From positions 124,001-188,000 of the forward strand of contig WTXI01000052.1 in assembly GCA_022376515.1 (NCBI GenBank): 64,000 nucleotides of DNA, given 5' to 3'. This DNA comes from Lactifluus volemus. Its lineage: Eukaryota > Basidiomycota > Agaricomycetes > Russulales > Russulaceae. Shown here one piece after another: positions 1-12,182 of this stretch (its first letter is position 1; every line of letters begins with the position of its first letter). Both the position numbers and the translations under genes were made by a program. The notes beneath the pieces are model-generated. The model saw only the letters and a program-made list of their open reading frames with translations, had not been told where the DNA came from and did no database searches.

Positions 1-2000
1 CCCAGCCCCCAGTGCTCAATGCATTGCTCACACGCATCGTTCACATCGATCGTGAGTTGATTTTACCTACCCTTACGTATATCTCAGGTTCTGAGATTTA
101 GGGCGCATTGGAAGAAGGGGAGTAATCGAGCGCTGGGAAGATAAGGTATTCGGCGTGCAAAGGGAGGCCTTGGGGAGTAGTAGCAAGCCCTTTACAAGCC
201 GTCCAAGTTGCACAGACACGGTGAGCTCCTTCCAGTGGCTTCACCAGTGCGGATAACTCGCGCCGAAACCCGAAGCATACGGCCATATACACACAGGGCT
301 AGCTGGGTCACGCGTGAACCCAATGACTGTCTTTGATAGGATTTCGATACTTGGAGATCGTAGAAGATCCTCCTTCAAGGATCAAGGATCAAGGAACCCT
401 CGGACCATGTTCATCGCGTGATCTGATCTGTGACCGTCCTAGTGAGTCGGCATAGACTTGAAATTATCACCTTGAAGACCTACAGTCTAAGGAGTCAGCC
501 CCTCCCGTATGTTAGATGTAAGGGCGCGAGAGACGCACCAATAAACGTATAACCCGAAATGTCTACTATCATTGTCTAAGAAAACACCATGGTACGGCAC
601 ACATTGCGCCTGCTGAAACTAGATTTGGTTGTGACAGAGATCACACTGCCAAGTCTTGAATGGGGGTTTGGTGGGGTGGCGCAAGGTATTGAACTCTCCC
701 AAGGCATGGCTGATCTATCATCCCATCACAGACAGATTCGAAATAGAGATTTCCTGATTGGGGCTGAGAGAAAATGCCTCGGGGGCCAGGATACCTTTAC
801 ATGGGAGTGATTGGTCAAGGTTTGCTATCGCACACAGTTAGCACTACCAAAGTGTTCGTGCCGTGGGACCCAAAAACAGTCTTCGGTTTCACTGGCAGAT
901 TCACGAGACCTACCTACATGACACCATAAGGTGTCACGCGTCCACAGAATGGGCAGTTGGAGACACCCGATGAGTAGAGTGGCCCGGGAGGGAAATGAAC
1001 CCGACATAGCATCCACCGCGTCGTGCCTTAATTGGGGCAATCATCCAAGTTACGACAGGAGCCCAGGGCCAGGCTGTAGTGATGACTCAGACAGGCCATG
1101 GGTCGTCTTAGACAAAGTGATGGATTGGGTAGTGAGGATAGTAACATGGTTACCTGCAACTTTACTAGCACGTTAGTGCCAGCGCAGGGGGCTTCATACA
1201 CCACCAGTCGTGGCTGTTGGTGGGTTTAGTTCGCGTGGAAATATTACGGGAGGGTGCCGGATTGAGCTGAGCTGGGCCAAACTTTCACTGCTGCCTGCAC
1301 AAACTCGGAGGTTCTCTTTCATGGCGCTTGTACTTGTACTCGCATAATTCCACGCCACGTAATGACGCCGTTGCGTGTAAGTTACCAGATGAGGTCCCGC
1401 CGCATCTGAAAAGATCTCAGATACCGTTCCAAAAAGCCAGAAAGTCCCCTAAGCCCCATCAGAATCAGACCGATTCAGACATCTGAATGCCCACCTTCCG
1501 GAACTATGAAGGGGTGAGGCTTCCTTCAGCGTCAATTTCATAGAAAATGAGCGCTCCGCGCTATGAATGTGTCGTGACTCGTGAGTGGTAACAGACGAAA
1601 TGGTATAACGTTTTTCGGAACTTGGACGGGGAGCGCATCGAACCAGTCATGAGTTATCCTACACGAGTGCAGTGCGGTACATTTACGAGGGGTGCACTGG
1701 CAAACTGTGCCTTGTCTGCCGCCCGGGCCCCGACGTGAAGGCGTGATTGGGAAAACTTCCATTTTTAAAGACCGGGAAAATCCCAAGAAGCTGCCAGTGA
1801 CCCATACAGGTGTTGGGAATGTCAAGCAAGGTTTACGATAACAGACAACAAAAAAGTAGATCACTACTAAACACAGGATAGGATGATAAGATCGACTTAA
1901 CCATAATCGGGAATTACCGCATCGGAGCAAATCAGTGAATGTATGGGATCAAGTTACGGTGGCCGGGAGGTCGGGAATGAAGGGGGGGAAAAGAAAAAAG
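1..2000. other. Stretch with no supported gene
   Basis: Short open frames occur on both strands (longest about 130 codons), but none shows a recognisable domain, convincing codon use or splice-linked continuation. A short direct repeat of an AAGGATC-like unit lies near 376-396. I see no RNA gene or repeat element here. Confidence 0.5.
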
Positions 2001-4263
2001 TCACTTGTAACGACGACGACGACTACTTTCATATGAGGTAAGCGACGGCGTCTCATCCGTCTTATTTGAATCACGGAGCTTCATTTTATTTTCCTTGACA
2101 GTGTTGAGGTCCGTGAGCCTGAAGCCTGGCGATTCCCATGGCCGCTCAGGGCCATCCCGAAGCGGGGCCATCCAGGCCGTTCCCGAATCTGGTATGTCCC
2201 TCAGGCCGAGCAATCTTAGTACCGCCTCCTTGCAGTCCACGTTACTTGAGTAGAGGAGATGGCGCTTTAGAGTTTCGTCGCGGGCAAACTTCCCACCTTT
2301 AGTTTTACACGGGCCAGGACAAAGCCATTGAACTGGGAAATGCCTCCGTCGGTGTTTCAAGCACGTGCGGGGGTTATCGAAGGCCCAGAGACAGTCGTCT
2401 ATGCGGCAATATAGATCCTCCTCTGTATACTTCGAGCGCTTGACTGCCAGTGGCAGTGTATGATCCGAGTGTTCTTCTGCGTTGTCCTCGTCGCTGGAAT
2501 AGTCCAGCTCATCGACAAGGTCAGACTCAGTGTCACAGGAGACCTAGCAAAGGGTTTCCTATACAGTGAGCAGTGATCGATTACCGATGTAAAGATACAG
2601 ACATACCTCATCGTAATCCCTCTTGCAAGGAGTGCCCGAGTCGGTTTCCAGAGACTTCGTGCCACCCTCAGGAGCAGCCGCCGAGTGCTCTTTGGGAGCA
2701 AGAGACGCGAGCATACTCGACAGAATAGCCTGGCGCTCAGCCATCCTTGCAGCTACGGCCAGTGACTTGATAAGCTGAGAGACCTTCTCGAATTCATTCT
2801 TGTCTTGGGCAACTTGCAGGACAAAGGCAATGATGTCTCTTCCGGTAGACCCTCTCGGCATGCCTATTTGGGCAGCCAACTCCGTAACCTTGAAGTACCA
2901 CAGGTGCGGGGTTTCCGAGTCGGCAGGTGGGAAAGCAATGGTCTGAAGCACTTGAAGGTAGGTCCAGCCTGTCGGTGCCTGTTTTGAAGCGGCGAGGTTC
3001 AACCATTGTGTGCATCGGAGAAGGAAGAGAAGGACAAACACCAGAAGCCTGCACTGTTTCCTTTTGTGTGGTCATGGACCTAGAAGGGATGGCATCGTTC
3101 GTGTTGGGATTCACGCTCCGTTGTACCGTAACCTGCTGAGTATCCACGTAGATTGAGGGTTGCTTCACGATGTGCATTGGCTTGCTGCAGTCATTCAGAT
3201 AGACGAGATCTTGCTCGTTGTCTGAGGGAGTTCCCGGGTGGTGTAAATCATGGGATGTGTCACTGAATGTCGATGAAGACTCGTCGCCATAATAAAAGGA
3301 AGAGCAGCTCGAGCTGGACGTGGCCGACAAGGTGGAGACGTCTTCCTTTGTAGGAATATCGTGGCCGACGCTTGCAGATGAAGACTCACACCACATCTTG
3401 CCAATGAAGGGACCGCCCCCGCCATTTCCGGGGCTCCACTCAGGGGATGGAGTCCAAGTAAAATCGAACGTTGCCGTGGGGCAACCAAATCGAAACAGTC
3501 CCCGCTGCAGCAATTCAGGTTGTTCTGCGAAGGCCCCCCGCTTGGAAACCCACGCATGGGAAACAATCAGCCACGATTAGGCACCCCAAAATATATTGCC
3601 ACTCACGGAGTTATCCTGCACTGGGGAGGGGACTTGACAGCCTGGAAGGACAACTTGTGTGTCTAGCGCAACTTCAACTGCGTCGGCACGCATGGAGGGT
3701 ATGAATGACGAACGGGGGAGTGCTAGTAAATGGTCTATGAGTTTATTGAGAGTTGAAGCACTGATCAACAGCGCAGGTATAGGGGCCAATTTCAAGGAAG
3801 GGCTGGGAACAGGCAAAAATGCACCTAAGAATTTATAGTTGTTTGGGGAGAGAGGATCGCCTGCCACAAATTCATGAACGACACATGCCTGTGCGCACAC
3901 ATTGTTACCGGAGCACAGTTGTGGAAAACTGGAAATCAAAGCAGAATCACGTTTACTTGTTCTAGTTGCCCATGGTAATAATTTGATATTGCTTCGGACA
4001 CTAAATCAACCGCACGCCGAGGATTCCGTGTCCGAGCCGTATCAAGTGGAGGTGGCGGTCACACTCGTAGCGTACGCCACAAGGTCATTTTGTGGTGCTG
4101 GCATAGAGGATGCTCCAACGCCAACGCCGATAAAAAGAGATGTCAGATTTGGGAACTTTTCGTCCCTCTCGCCCATGAATATTTCTGTACTATTCTCACC
4201 AATACCAGCGGGGACCCTGGCTAACCATCCAGTACCTTTTCCTGTTGTCTGTGTACGAGGCAT
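2001..4263 (-). CDS. C2H2 zinc-finger protein, multi-exon
   Basis: Probable DNA-binding protein of unknown target. The start is the ATG at 4263 (MPRTQTTGKG). Intron 1 is about 3929-4075 and joins DLVA to FPQLCSG in phase 2. Intron 2 is about 3544-3603 (GTGAGT donor) in phase 0. A frame change near 3000-3060 implies a third intron that I could not place exactly. A further intron at about 2550-2607 joins a helical central region (KVTELAAQIG...) to an acidic linker. The C-terminal part has a canonical C2H2 finger: C-x4-C-x12-H-x3-H (YCRIDDC...LKHRRRH, about 2340-2405). A second, irregular Cys/His segment (CPGPC...FARDETLKRH) follows it. The N-terminal half is Ser/Pro-rich and probably disordered. 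The FARDETLKRH segment resembles the final finger of the four zinc-finger genes downstream, which suggests a shared family. The finger is clear; the exon chain is less certain. Confidence 0.7.
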
Positions 4264-5534
4264 CAGGAAAAATCCGAACTGCTAACCGCTCATTAGAGCT
4301 AATTAGCGGTTTGGGGTTTTAGGAAATGCTTTTTGACGAGGAAATTTCAGATTTAAGATTCTATTCCACAATCACCATTGGCTGACCATACGAGTCACCA
4401 ACCATCACGGGCTTTGCATAATCTTTTCCGGAAGAGTGTCGAGACATGGTAAACCGTCCCATGGGTTCCGAGGTCGACTCTAGATTTTGCCACTCGGTTG
4501 AGGATAGTTGGCCTTGAAAGTTCACGACTCCGCCGCAGCTGTCCCTCGTCGTAGCTGACTACTGGGGTATATAAAGGCATCCCCACGTCACGTCGATGCT
4601 CCCTGACGGCGACATCTGAGCGATGATAACGTTTTCGTTGACGCATGTTGCTTGTAAGGATCAAAACGCATGTCGTTCCACAGGGGGAGAGGTGTGAAGT
4701 AACCTGATACTGACTCATGGGAAGGACTGCCGTTCTTGAGCGAGGCCGCTTGGGATAACTTGAACGTAATTCCGCTGTCTGGTGTAGGTATGTGTACGCA
4801 ATCCCCAAGAGCATATCACCGTGATGCGAAAGCAGCAATTGGCCAAGTTGTGCAGTGCAGTGCCGGAACGATAACGGACATAGCTTTGTCACGCCCGGAT
4901 AGACGAGGCCCACGTCACAGTACGTAAAGTTGGACGTGATGACGGACGCACCCGTTTTCAGACGATGCGAGATAGCCGAGGACCAAGAGAGGGACTACAA
5001 GAGAATATGGCAGTGTGTTTGAGGCGCGATCGGTCACCGCACAGGCAGTACAGGAACCTGTGCGAAGAAAGGCACGTGAAAACGTACCTATCCCCACAAA
5101 TGTGGAGCAAAGGTACGTCCGAGGAGGAAATACTACTGCTTCAAACTTTGTCGTTGCCAAAAGGTGAAGGTCGTGATTGCCAGCCCAAAGGGAAACGTCT
5201 CTCAAGGACATATTGGTATAAACAGCCCACCACGTCGAGGCCGTGACGCACAGGCTGAAGGAGGCGAATCATATCAACCCCAGGCAAGGTTTTTCTGGGC
5301 TTGCATCAGCGAAGCAAGTAACGAACTGTACTGTACTAGTGAAGACCCACGTTGCGCGGTTTAAACTCTTAAGAGCTTGCTTCTCGTCGGTGCAGTTGAA
5401 AGTAAAGAAAGTGAAGTCAGTTTTAGCGAGTCAAAATGACCGATACATCAGCACCTGAGAGGTTTGCGCAGAATTTGTCCAAAAATAAAACAACCTTGGT
5501 ATATTTAATGTATGCGCTCCATCTATCATATGAT
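4264..5534. other. Intergenic stretch, no supported gene
   Basis: Open frames of 60-170 codons exist on both strands (the longest is minus 4395-4913), but none has a recognisable motif or a plausible splice partner. An unrecognised, highly spliced gene cannot be excluded. No RNA gene was recognised. Confidence 0.4.
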
Positions 5535-6121
5535 TTACCGAGGACGCCGCCGGTCTCCATCAGAATCTGTGTCGTCGGCTGGTTTCCAGAGGCTCTTCGT
5601 GGACTGCATCACTTGATACATCTGACCCAGTTGTTCCTCAGAAAGCTAAGAATATGGGCATCAGTCAACGATACGAATCCTGGACGGTCTGTGCAAGGCA
5701 TACCTTCTCAAACACCGTCGGGTCCAACTTTTTCCCCTGAAAGTGTTGTGCATCAGGTCCCACTGGAATCTGATCGAGGTAAACCTTCCACTGGGATAAG
5801 AACCCAATTATATGCGCCGGGTTGGACACATTTCTGTGTCTGCGGAATTCTAGCAAAGTGTGAGATGCAAAATAAAATAAAAGAAGGGCTAGAGAGAGAC
5901 CAGATTTGACGTAGTCATCTCCTAGTGAGCGCATCTCCACGGGCAGGTATCTGTGAACGCGGAGAATTCGGCGATATAAACTGCCAGTCACGAGGGAGCT
6001 GTTAGAAACCAAGGATTCGGACTAGTAATTGTACGCACGGGATAGGTGGGAGAAGGGCCACGGCTGCTTCTCTTAAACTATGGGGTCCTCCTGCTAAACA
6101 AAGTATAAACGTGGTGCGCAT
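5535..6121 (-). CDS. SDH7: Succinate dehydrogenase assembly factor 3 (ACN9/SDH7, LYR family)
   Basis: Mitochondrial matrix assembly factor that, in its family, helps mature the iron-sulfur subunit of succinate dehydrogenase. Four exons join in frame: 6039-6121, 5901-5998, 5704-5849 and 5535-5645, giving about 145 residues, a normal length. Introns are 40, 51 and 58 nt with GT-AG ends. Diagnostic family sequence is present: the LYR motif in [12 protein letters not shown], then [39 protein letters not shown] and the C-terminal [18 protein letters not shown]. The first exon encodes a short hydrophobic and basic N-terminus consistent with a mitochondrial targeting sequence. It is divergently transcribed from the DUF6535 gene with 138 bp between the start codons. 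The least certain part is the 40-nt first intron; everything downstream is clear. Confidence 0.92.
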
Positions 6122-6259
6122 ACAGGAAACTTGAAGTCGGGGTAGGCAAAGTAATGTCCGACTACGACTAGAATAAAGCCACATTGATCGTCCCTGGCTG
6201 CGCTTATATATACCCGCACAAACTTGCAGACTCCTCCGCAATGCCTTCACCTTTCAGTC
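6122..6259. promoter_or_regulatory. Divergent promoter region between SDH7 and the DUF6535 gene
   Basis: The 138 bp between two opposed start codons must hold both core promoters unless 5' UTR introns extend them. No specific factor site was recognised. Confidence 0.45.
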
Positions 6260-8410
6260 ATGCATGATGATGATTTCACCAATGAAGAACAAAATATCCC
6301 TCTCGTACCGGTAGGCGAACCAGGTACAGTATCATCTGGACTGTTTTTCGGGTCTCTGCTCTCTTACTTAGCAAATTGTAGGGGGATCGCTCGTCGACAA
6401 CCACGAATCTCCACCCGCTAAAAAATCCGCGCGAATCTGGTCCCTGTGCCTCATACATGCTGATAAATATGACCAGGCACTTGTAGAGTCGTGGAAGGGA
6501 GACATGGACGGCATCCTCATATTTGTACGTCTCATATCGTCCTACAGGAACCCAACTCACGAGGACTTTCACTAGTCGGGTCTTTTCTCCGCAATCGTCA
6601 CCGCATTCCTCATCGATAACTACAAAACACTCCAGCAGCCCGATGTTCCAACGACTACTATGAACCTCACAGCCCAGATGGTCGCCCTTTTGGCGCTCAC
6701 GACAAATCATAGCAATCCTGAGCTACCTCCGCTGCCCAGTCCAAATAGTCAGCAGGCCTGCCTCGTCATCAACGCTCTCTGGTTTTTGAGCTTGGTTTTC
6801 AGCCTTGCTTGTGCCCTCGCTGCAACCCTTGTCCAACAGTGGTCGCGCGTGTATATGCAAGGCACACTCGAGCGCTTTGACCCTCATCAACGCGCCCGCA
6901 TGCGGACTTATCTGCAGCAAGGTGTGCAGAAATTCTACCTTAGTGAACTGGTTGGAGCTATCCCCTTGTAAGTCAATGTTTCCACCCGGTTGTCGGCTGT
7001 TGATATATGTAATTCTACTGTAGGCTCATTCATGCTTCTGTCTTCCTCTTTTTTGCTGGTCTCATCGTCTCCCTCTTCAATCTCGACAACACACTCGCCA
7101 AAATCCTACTCTGTCTAACCATAGCCGTCCTCTTCGTGTACATACTTCTCACAATCCTTCCCGTCCTCTACCCCGACTGCCCGTTTAAAACACCGCTCAC
7201 GTCCATTCTATCTTCCATCAAGTACGCGATTGCTGACCGCCGTGCAAAGCGTCGCGGCGGAGATGAAGCACAGAATCCATTGTACGCAAAGAAAGATTCA
7301 GAGTATCTGGCTTCTCAATGGGACAAGGATGACAATATAGGCGCTGACCTCGATCACATGGCTCTCCGCTGGACGTTACTTGCCCTCAAAGATAACAAGG
7401 ATCTTGAAGAGTTTATCGGCGCACTTCCGAGCCTTCTGCAATCCGACTCTAGCACTAGCCTCACCTACGATGGCTCCGTCGCTGCACAGGCGCTCCTCTT
7501 CGGTGAGGATATGCTTGCAGCAGAGCACCTCGTACGTCTGCTGCATTCTACTGTTATGCTAGCGTCGGTCGACCGACAACGGCTCGACACCCGCGCCGCA
7601 ACGTGTCTCAACGTTATCTCACTGCTTTCACGTTCGTGCAAGGGTCCCAAGCGCGACCACCCCGATGACTGGATTCATTGGATCATTTGGTATTTCAATC
7701 CCGTCGTGCGTGATACCTTCGCCCTTCGTGCACGCACGAATCTCGCTTCTCTCGCGGAGAGCACCGCGCTAGTCCTCGCGTGGCGCGCGCTCGTCGCGTA
7801 CCGCGATTTCCTCTGGGACATTACGCGACGCACTGCACACGTTACAGGAGTAACCGGAGAGTTGCAGTCTCGTTTGAGAGCCGGAAATTACCTCGCGCAG
7901 GCGCTGTTCAGTGTCCTACGGGGCCTTTCTTCTGTTAGTGAGAATAACCGTGGTGGCATGCCTCTCGCGACTGCCAGGGATACGCTGCTAACGGGACCTG
8001 GACGCACATACCTACAAGTTGACGTCTCGGGTATTGCAGTGGCGGCGCGAGAGGACTTAAAAGCAGCCAAGGCGTGCCTCGCCGTGTTGTTCATGCACGC
8101 GACGTGTCTGCTCCCGCTCCCTACCAAAGATGCAGTAAACGATACACTGCAAGCTCTTGCGGCGCCGCTTTCATGGCCGGAGGAGTGCGATTACGACAAA
8201 CCTGGCAAAGCAAAATCACTTCTGGCCTATTTGCGCGACGAGCACCTATTACCGCCTTTGTCCGAGCCCGAGGCGAAACCAGTGGTTGGCCTTTACCTCG
8301 GCATCCACAATCCGAACCCCCAACTGGTACAGAACAAGGATGCCAGCTCTGGTGAAGGACCGAGTAACTTCGACGTGCGGCGAAGGAATCAGAGCCGAGG
8401 GACAATTTGA
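6260..8410 (+). CDS. DUF6535 domain membrane protein
   Basis: Fungal membrane protein of unknown function. Four exons (6260-6323, 6382-6524, 6576-6967, 7024-8410) join perfectly and give 661 residues. Introns are 58, 51 and 56 nt. The DUF6535 domain (about residues 20-240) shows its usual signature: W-x-D-M-D-G-I-L-I-F followed by SGLFSAIVTAFLIDNYKTLQ, then a hydrophobic segment (ALWFLSLVFSLACALAATLV) followed by QQWSR. Two further helices span the last intron (HASVFLFFAGLIVSLF and LTIAVLFVYILLTILPVLYP). About four membrane spans in total. The cytosolic-looking C-terminal half (about 420 residues) is helical with no motif I recognise. The ATG at 6260 is chosen because an upstream same-frame extension lacks an ATG. 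These proteins form large, lineage-specific families in Agaricomycetes; only one copy is seen here. Confidence 0.9.
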
Positions 8411-11023
8411 CATTACAAGTCATTTTCAATTCGCGTTTGCAGATTCCCGTGATGTACAGTAATTTTATTTTCTTGGGTTAGAGACGTTTAGGATAAAAAC
8501 ATCGAAAATGCTTAATGAAACACCACTTTTGTACACATAGCGTGCTTATGCTCATTTATATTGACCATGGTGCGAGTGAACATGGTATTAGGCTTTACGA
8601 AGACGTTTGGCCTGGGTCAGGCTCATCAAGCAGAGCAGCGGGGCGCTCGATGGAAAAAGTGCACCATACACCTGGATCGGTGCCAATAGATACGGCATCC
8701 CTGTCTTCATCTGCTTCAATATAGACCCGAACAGTGGAGGGGAAAGTTGCAACGAAGTGCTTTCTTCTTCACTGAAGTGGTCGTCGTCGCGATCGTTTCG
8801 ATGGTGGCGGTTGGTGTGGAGATATCGAAGAATGGAAAGGAATGAATGATTCGGAGCGGGGGCTCTAGAGATGGGATTTCTGGACCCATTGGCAAGATGA
8901 GATAGCATCGCAGGTTGGTTGATAGACGGAGGTCACCAGTCGTCAACGAGATGGGACGGATGATGAAATGCAACTCAGATATTGTGTAGTACCAGTAAAT
9001 CACGCCATAGTAATATGCCCCGTTTCAGTTTCAGGTGTGAACAAGCAGAGCTTGATGGCATATGCTTGTGCTAGCACAGATCAGCTTTGATAGTATCATT
9101 TTACCGTACTGCGCCTCCTCCTCAGCCTGAGTCGCCGACAAGTGATTCGGTTAAAAGGGTTCAATTTCAAATGTAGAGACGTATCGATCATCTATACTAA
9201 TTCACATCAGATCAAGCCAAATGGCAGCGCGAGAAGGACAAGGTGAAGAGCACACACCGGTTTGGACCAGAAAAAAAAGTGTTGCATTTTCTCATCGGTG
9301 TCAAACGGTTTCCAGGAAGGAGGTTTCCGGGATGAGAATGGTTCTAGTGCCTTGGTTAGCGGAAGAAAACGGGTAGCAAAATCCGTCGACTCGGATTCGG
9401 CGTCGAATTAAGAAAAGGCTGTCCGTGCCTGTTCTTACACTCCGGTCTAATCCGCCGTTTCACACAGGATCGTGTCCGCTCAGACATCAGCGGGCGGGTC
9501 TGACACAGGGGTATACGCGAAGGCATTATTTTAGCACCTCTCGACTGATTCCCCGTCGCTACGAAAATGTCACCACTACCCTCAAATGACTCGAAAATAT
9601 AAACAACATAGTCACGATTGCGTCTTTGTTTGCAAAGACAAATCAGCAGTTGCAACATCTGCAAGTTCAAAGACGTCCCTGAGAATGAGGTGGGTCCATT
9701 GCGCTACTGAGAGGACAACAGCCGATGTCGGGACCGTCCGCTTATAATTAAGTTACATCACAATGTGATGCCTTTGCAGAAAGCGCCAAACGTCGCCTAG
9801 GCGTGCTCAAGGGTGCCGAACAATGGGGATGAAAACAAGCGATAAAACATCGGACCGTTACGAGCGGAGGGTAGGCCCGGGTTGCTGGTCACGGGTGATG
9901 GTAACGCGGACTTATGGCGGCGGACAATATGCGACTGTGGGGTGAGTCAATCTGGTAGCCAGTCATTCCTATTAAGATGACAGATGTTACAGATGGGGCA
10001 GGGATCTCAAGTTGACGACGTTCATGACAGCTAAGGTCGCCAAATTTTACAGGTACAGTACTGACTATGCCGGGATTGTCGGCCCACACATGATTACGCC
10101 CACGCGTGTTCGAGCCCGTTTTGGAGAACAATAGGCAGGTACACCAGCCTTGACATGTTTGACAGCTTTGCGTTTTTTTTTCTCATTTGACAGATGATAA
10201 TGCGGCAAAATTCTTAATTTTTTTGGTGAACTTCACGGAAGTATTTCTTTTCTGAAAATGTGATTTTCTGCCGCCACCTCTTCCCCTACGTCAGTGAATT
10301 CCCATCGGACTCACATCATGCACGTAACGGACGCCAAATTACGAGATGGAGTCGGACGGGGTGAAGCTTGGGGCGACCTGAGCCTGGCAATACGAGAGGG
10401 CGTTTATCATAGGTCGGTGATTCTCCCCACTTGATGAAGACCACCCAACTTCCGGGCGATGTTGTGCCCTTCCCCCCGGGCCTTGTAGCTATAGCCCGAA
10501 TAACCGGCCCGGCCGGAGACATTTTCTGGGTCCGATTCAAGTTTGCTGCAGCTGCTCCCGACACCGAAACATGGCCATGAAAGCATACAACTTCGAGCTT
10601 GGCATTAGCTGGCCATGGTTTGATTCGAATTGTCGATTTTCAACAGTTACACTGACCAGTAACCTTTCCCCTTGCTTCTCAACCTATCCGCGCTGAGTTT
10701 GAACCCGTTAAGTATGCAGCGAATCTCAGTTCGTGAAGAAAAGTGTTCACTCCGACTTTTCTTCATGAACATGCCGCATCCAAATGTAGCACATTTCCTG
10801 TCACGGATGGTTTCTGGGCGCTTTGTGCCCCTCCTTTCTCTTTGTCGCACAGTCCACCTTAGGGTATACCACAGGACATCCAAAGGCGCAATGTTGCTTT
10901 CATATAGTGACCCTCGAAAACCACTGCTCCCTCCTACAGCACTGTTCTCCTTGGTCTGTCTTTGTCTCACTGTTCTTTTCACTTGCTCCCTCCAGGTTGT
11001 TCCCTTTGTCTACTTCTCTGAGA
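8411..11023. other. Intergenic stretch, mostly without supported genes
   Basis: About 2.6 kb with scattered short open frames. The only segment that looks coding is a minus-strand tail ending near 8595 (listed separately). No RNA gene, mobile element or repeat was recognised. Confidence 0.4.
8595..8885 (-). CDS. Possible small minus-strand gene, C-terminal exon
   Basis: A minus-strand frame ending in TAA at 8595-8597 reads RVYIEADEDRDAVSIGTD, then GVWCTFSIERPAALLDE and a Gly-Gln-Thr-Ser-Ser end. This looks like natural coding sequence rather than a chance frame. Upstream, an adjacent frame supplies TATIETIATTTTSVKKK. Joining the two needs either an intron or a one-base shift. It converges on the DUF6535 gene. 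I do not recognise the family, and no start codon is assigned with confidence. Confidence 0.3.
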
Positions 11024-12182
11024 ATGCCTACTTCTCTTCAATCGAACATTAATAACCGCTTGCCTTTCTCTCATGTATCTGTACCTTCTACCTCAAATTC
11101 CAGCGTCGCATTGCTCCAGGAGTTGAACTTCCAGCCAGGAGCTTCTGTAGTAGTTCCCCCCTCCTCCACCGAATCTCTCGGTCATTCGCGCCAGGGGCGC
11201 GAGACGGTACGCCTTTCATGTTCCTACCGATATCTCATCTCCTTTTAACACGTACTTTGCTTAGGTTGAAAGACCACCTGACATTTCCATGTTGCCTAAC
11301 ATTTACGACTTTGCTGTAGACCACGACAACACTATATACGCACAGACGCAATCTGCTCGCGACTTGCTCGCGGCTTATTCCTCCGACTCCCTTATAATGT
11401 GCCCAGATTTTACGCACGAAATGCCGCTTAACACGAATCCCTTTATTGATTACAAAGAATTCGAGTCTTATGGTTCCTCACTGTACACACCATATATGGT
11501 CGAAATCCAAGCGCAGATAGCCGCTGAGGGCTTCGCCTTGGATCAACCTACCCAGCTATCCCTCTTTCTTGGTGATGTCGACGAGGATGCACCTGACGAG
11601 AACGCTGAAACACGCGACAATGACTCCGTTCAGCATCTTTACAGCCCCCCCACGCCTATGGTTTCACGACCTCGCAGCTTAGTTGACAATGCACCTTCAC
11701 CCACGCCCTCACTATCCTACTCGATCCAGTCGCGTCTTTCGACCCCATCTCCCGCACTCATTGTGGATGACGACGACTTCGTTCTGGAAGAAGATTCTAA
11801 AAGCGATTCACCCGTGCCCCTTTCCCCCCCTCGTCTCGAAAAACGCAGTGCAAATGCTCTCCGCATGCCGCCCGCGAAGAGACGAAAAGGGTCGACAAGC
11901 CCCGTCTCAATTCCCAACGCACGAGCGGCGCGCTTCCCGTGCACTGTTCCCGGCTGCAAGCAGATATGCAAGACTCTGGGCGACCTTAAACGTCACGAGA
12001 GCGTCCTCGCGCATAAGCCGGCGTCGTGGGAGTGCCCTCGCTGTCATTACCACTTTACGCGCGAGGACGCCCTGAAAAGGCACGTTAAGAATGTTTCGAA
12101 CTGCGCGAATGCAAAGGCCCGGGCAAGGGATAGTGCCGTGTCGATCAAGCCTCAGCAAGGCGCAAAGGTCGAACCAGTCTAG
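11024..12182 (+). CDS. C2H2 zinc-finger protein A (array member 1)
   Basis: Probable nuclear DNA-binding protein. Two exons, 11024-11206 and 11265-12182, are joined over a 58-nt GTACGC...TTAG intron in phase 0, giving 366 residues. The ATG at 11024 (MPTSLQSNINN) is the first in frame of the coding-like segment. The first 240 residues are Ser/Pro/acidic and probably disordered, with a basic stretch (AKRRKG) that could act as a nuclear localisation signal. The C-terminus holds two fingers: CTVPGC...LGDLKRHESVLAH (C-x4-C-x12-H-x5-H) and CPRCHYHFTREDALKRH ending in a Cys as fourth ligand (C-x2-C-x12-H-x6-C). The second finger shares F-T-R-x-D-A-L-x-R-H with the next three zinc-finger genes on the same strand, which suggests a tandem family. 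The target is unknown. Confidence 0.85.

Noticed and set aside
4395..4913. 172-codon minus-strand open frame
   Set aside because: No motif, no clear start context, unusual composition and no splice-linked neighbours; kept only as unassigned sequence.
9880..10570. Minus-strand frames of about 80 codons near 9.9-10.6 kb
   Set aside because: No homology, no splice partners, and stops in neighbouring frames; probably chance.
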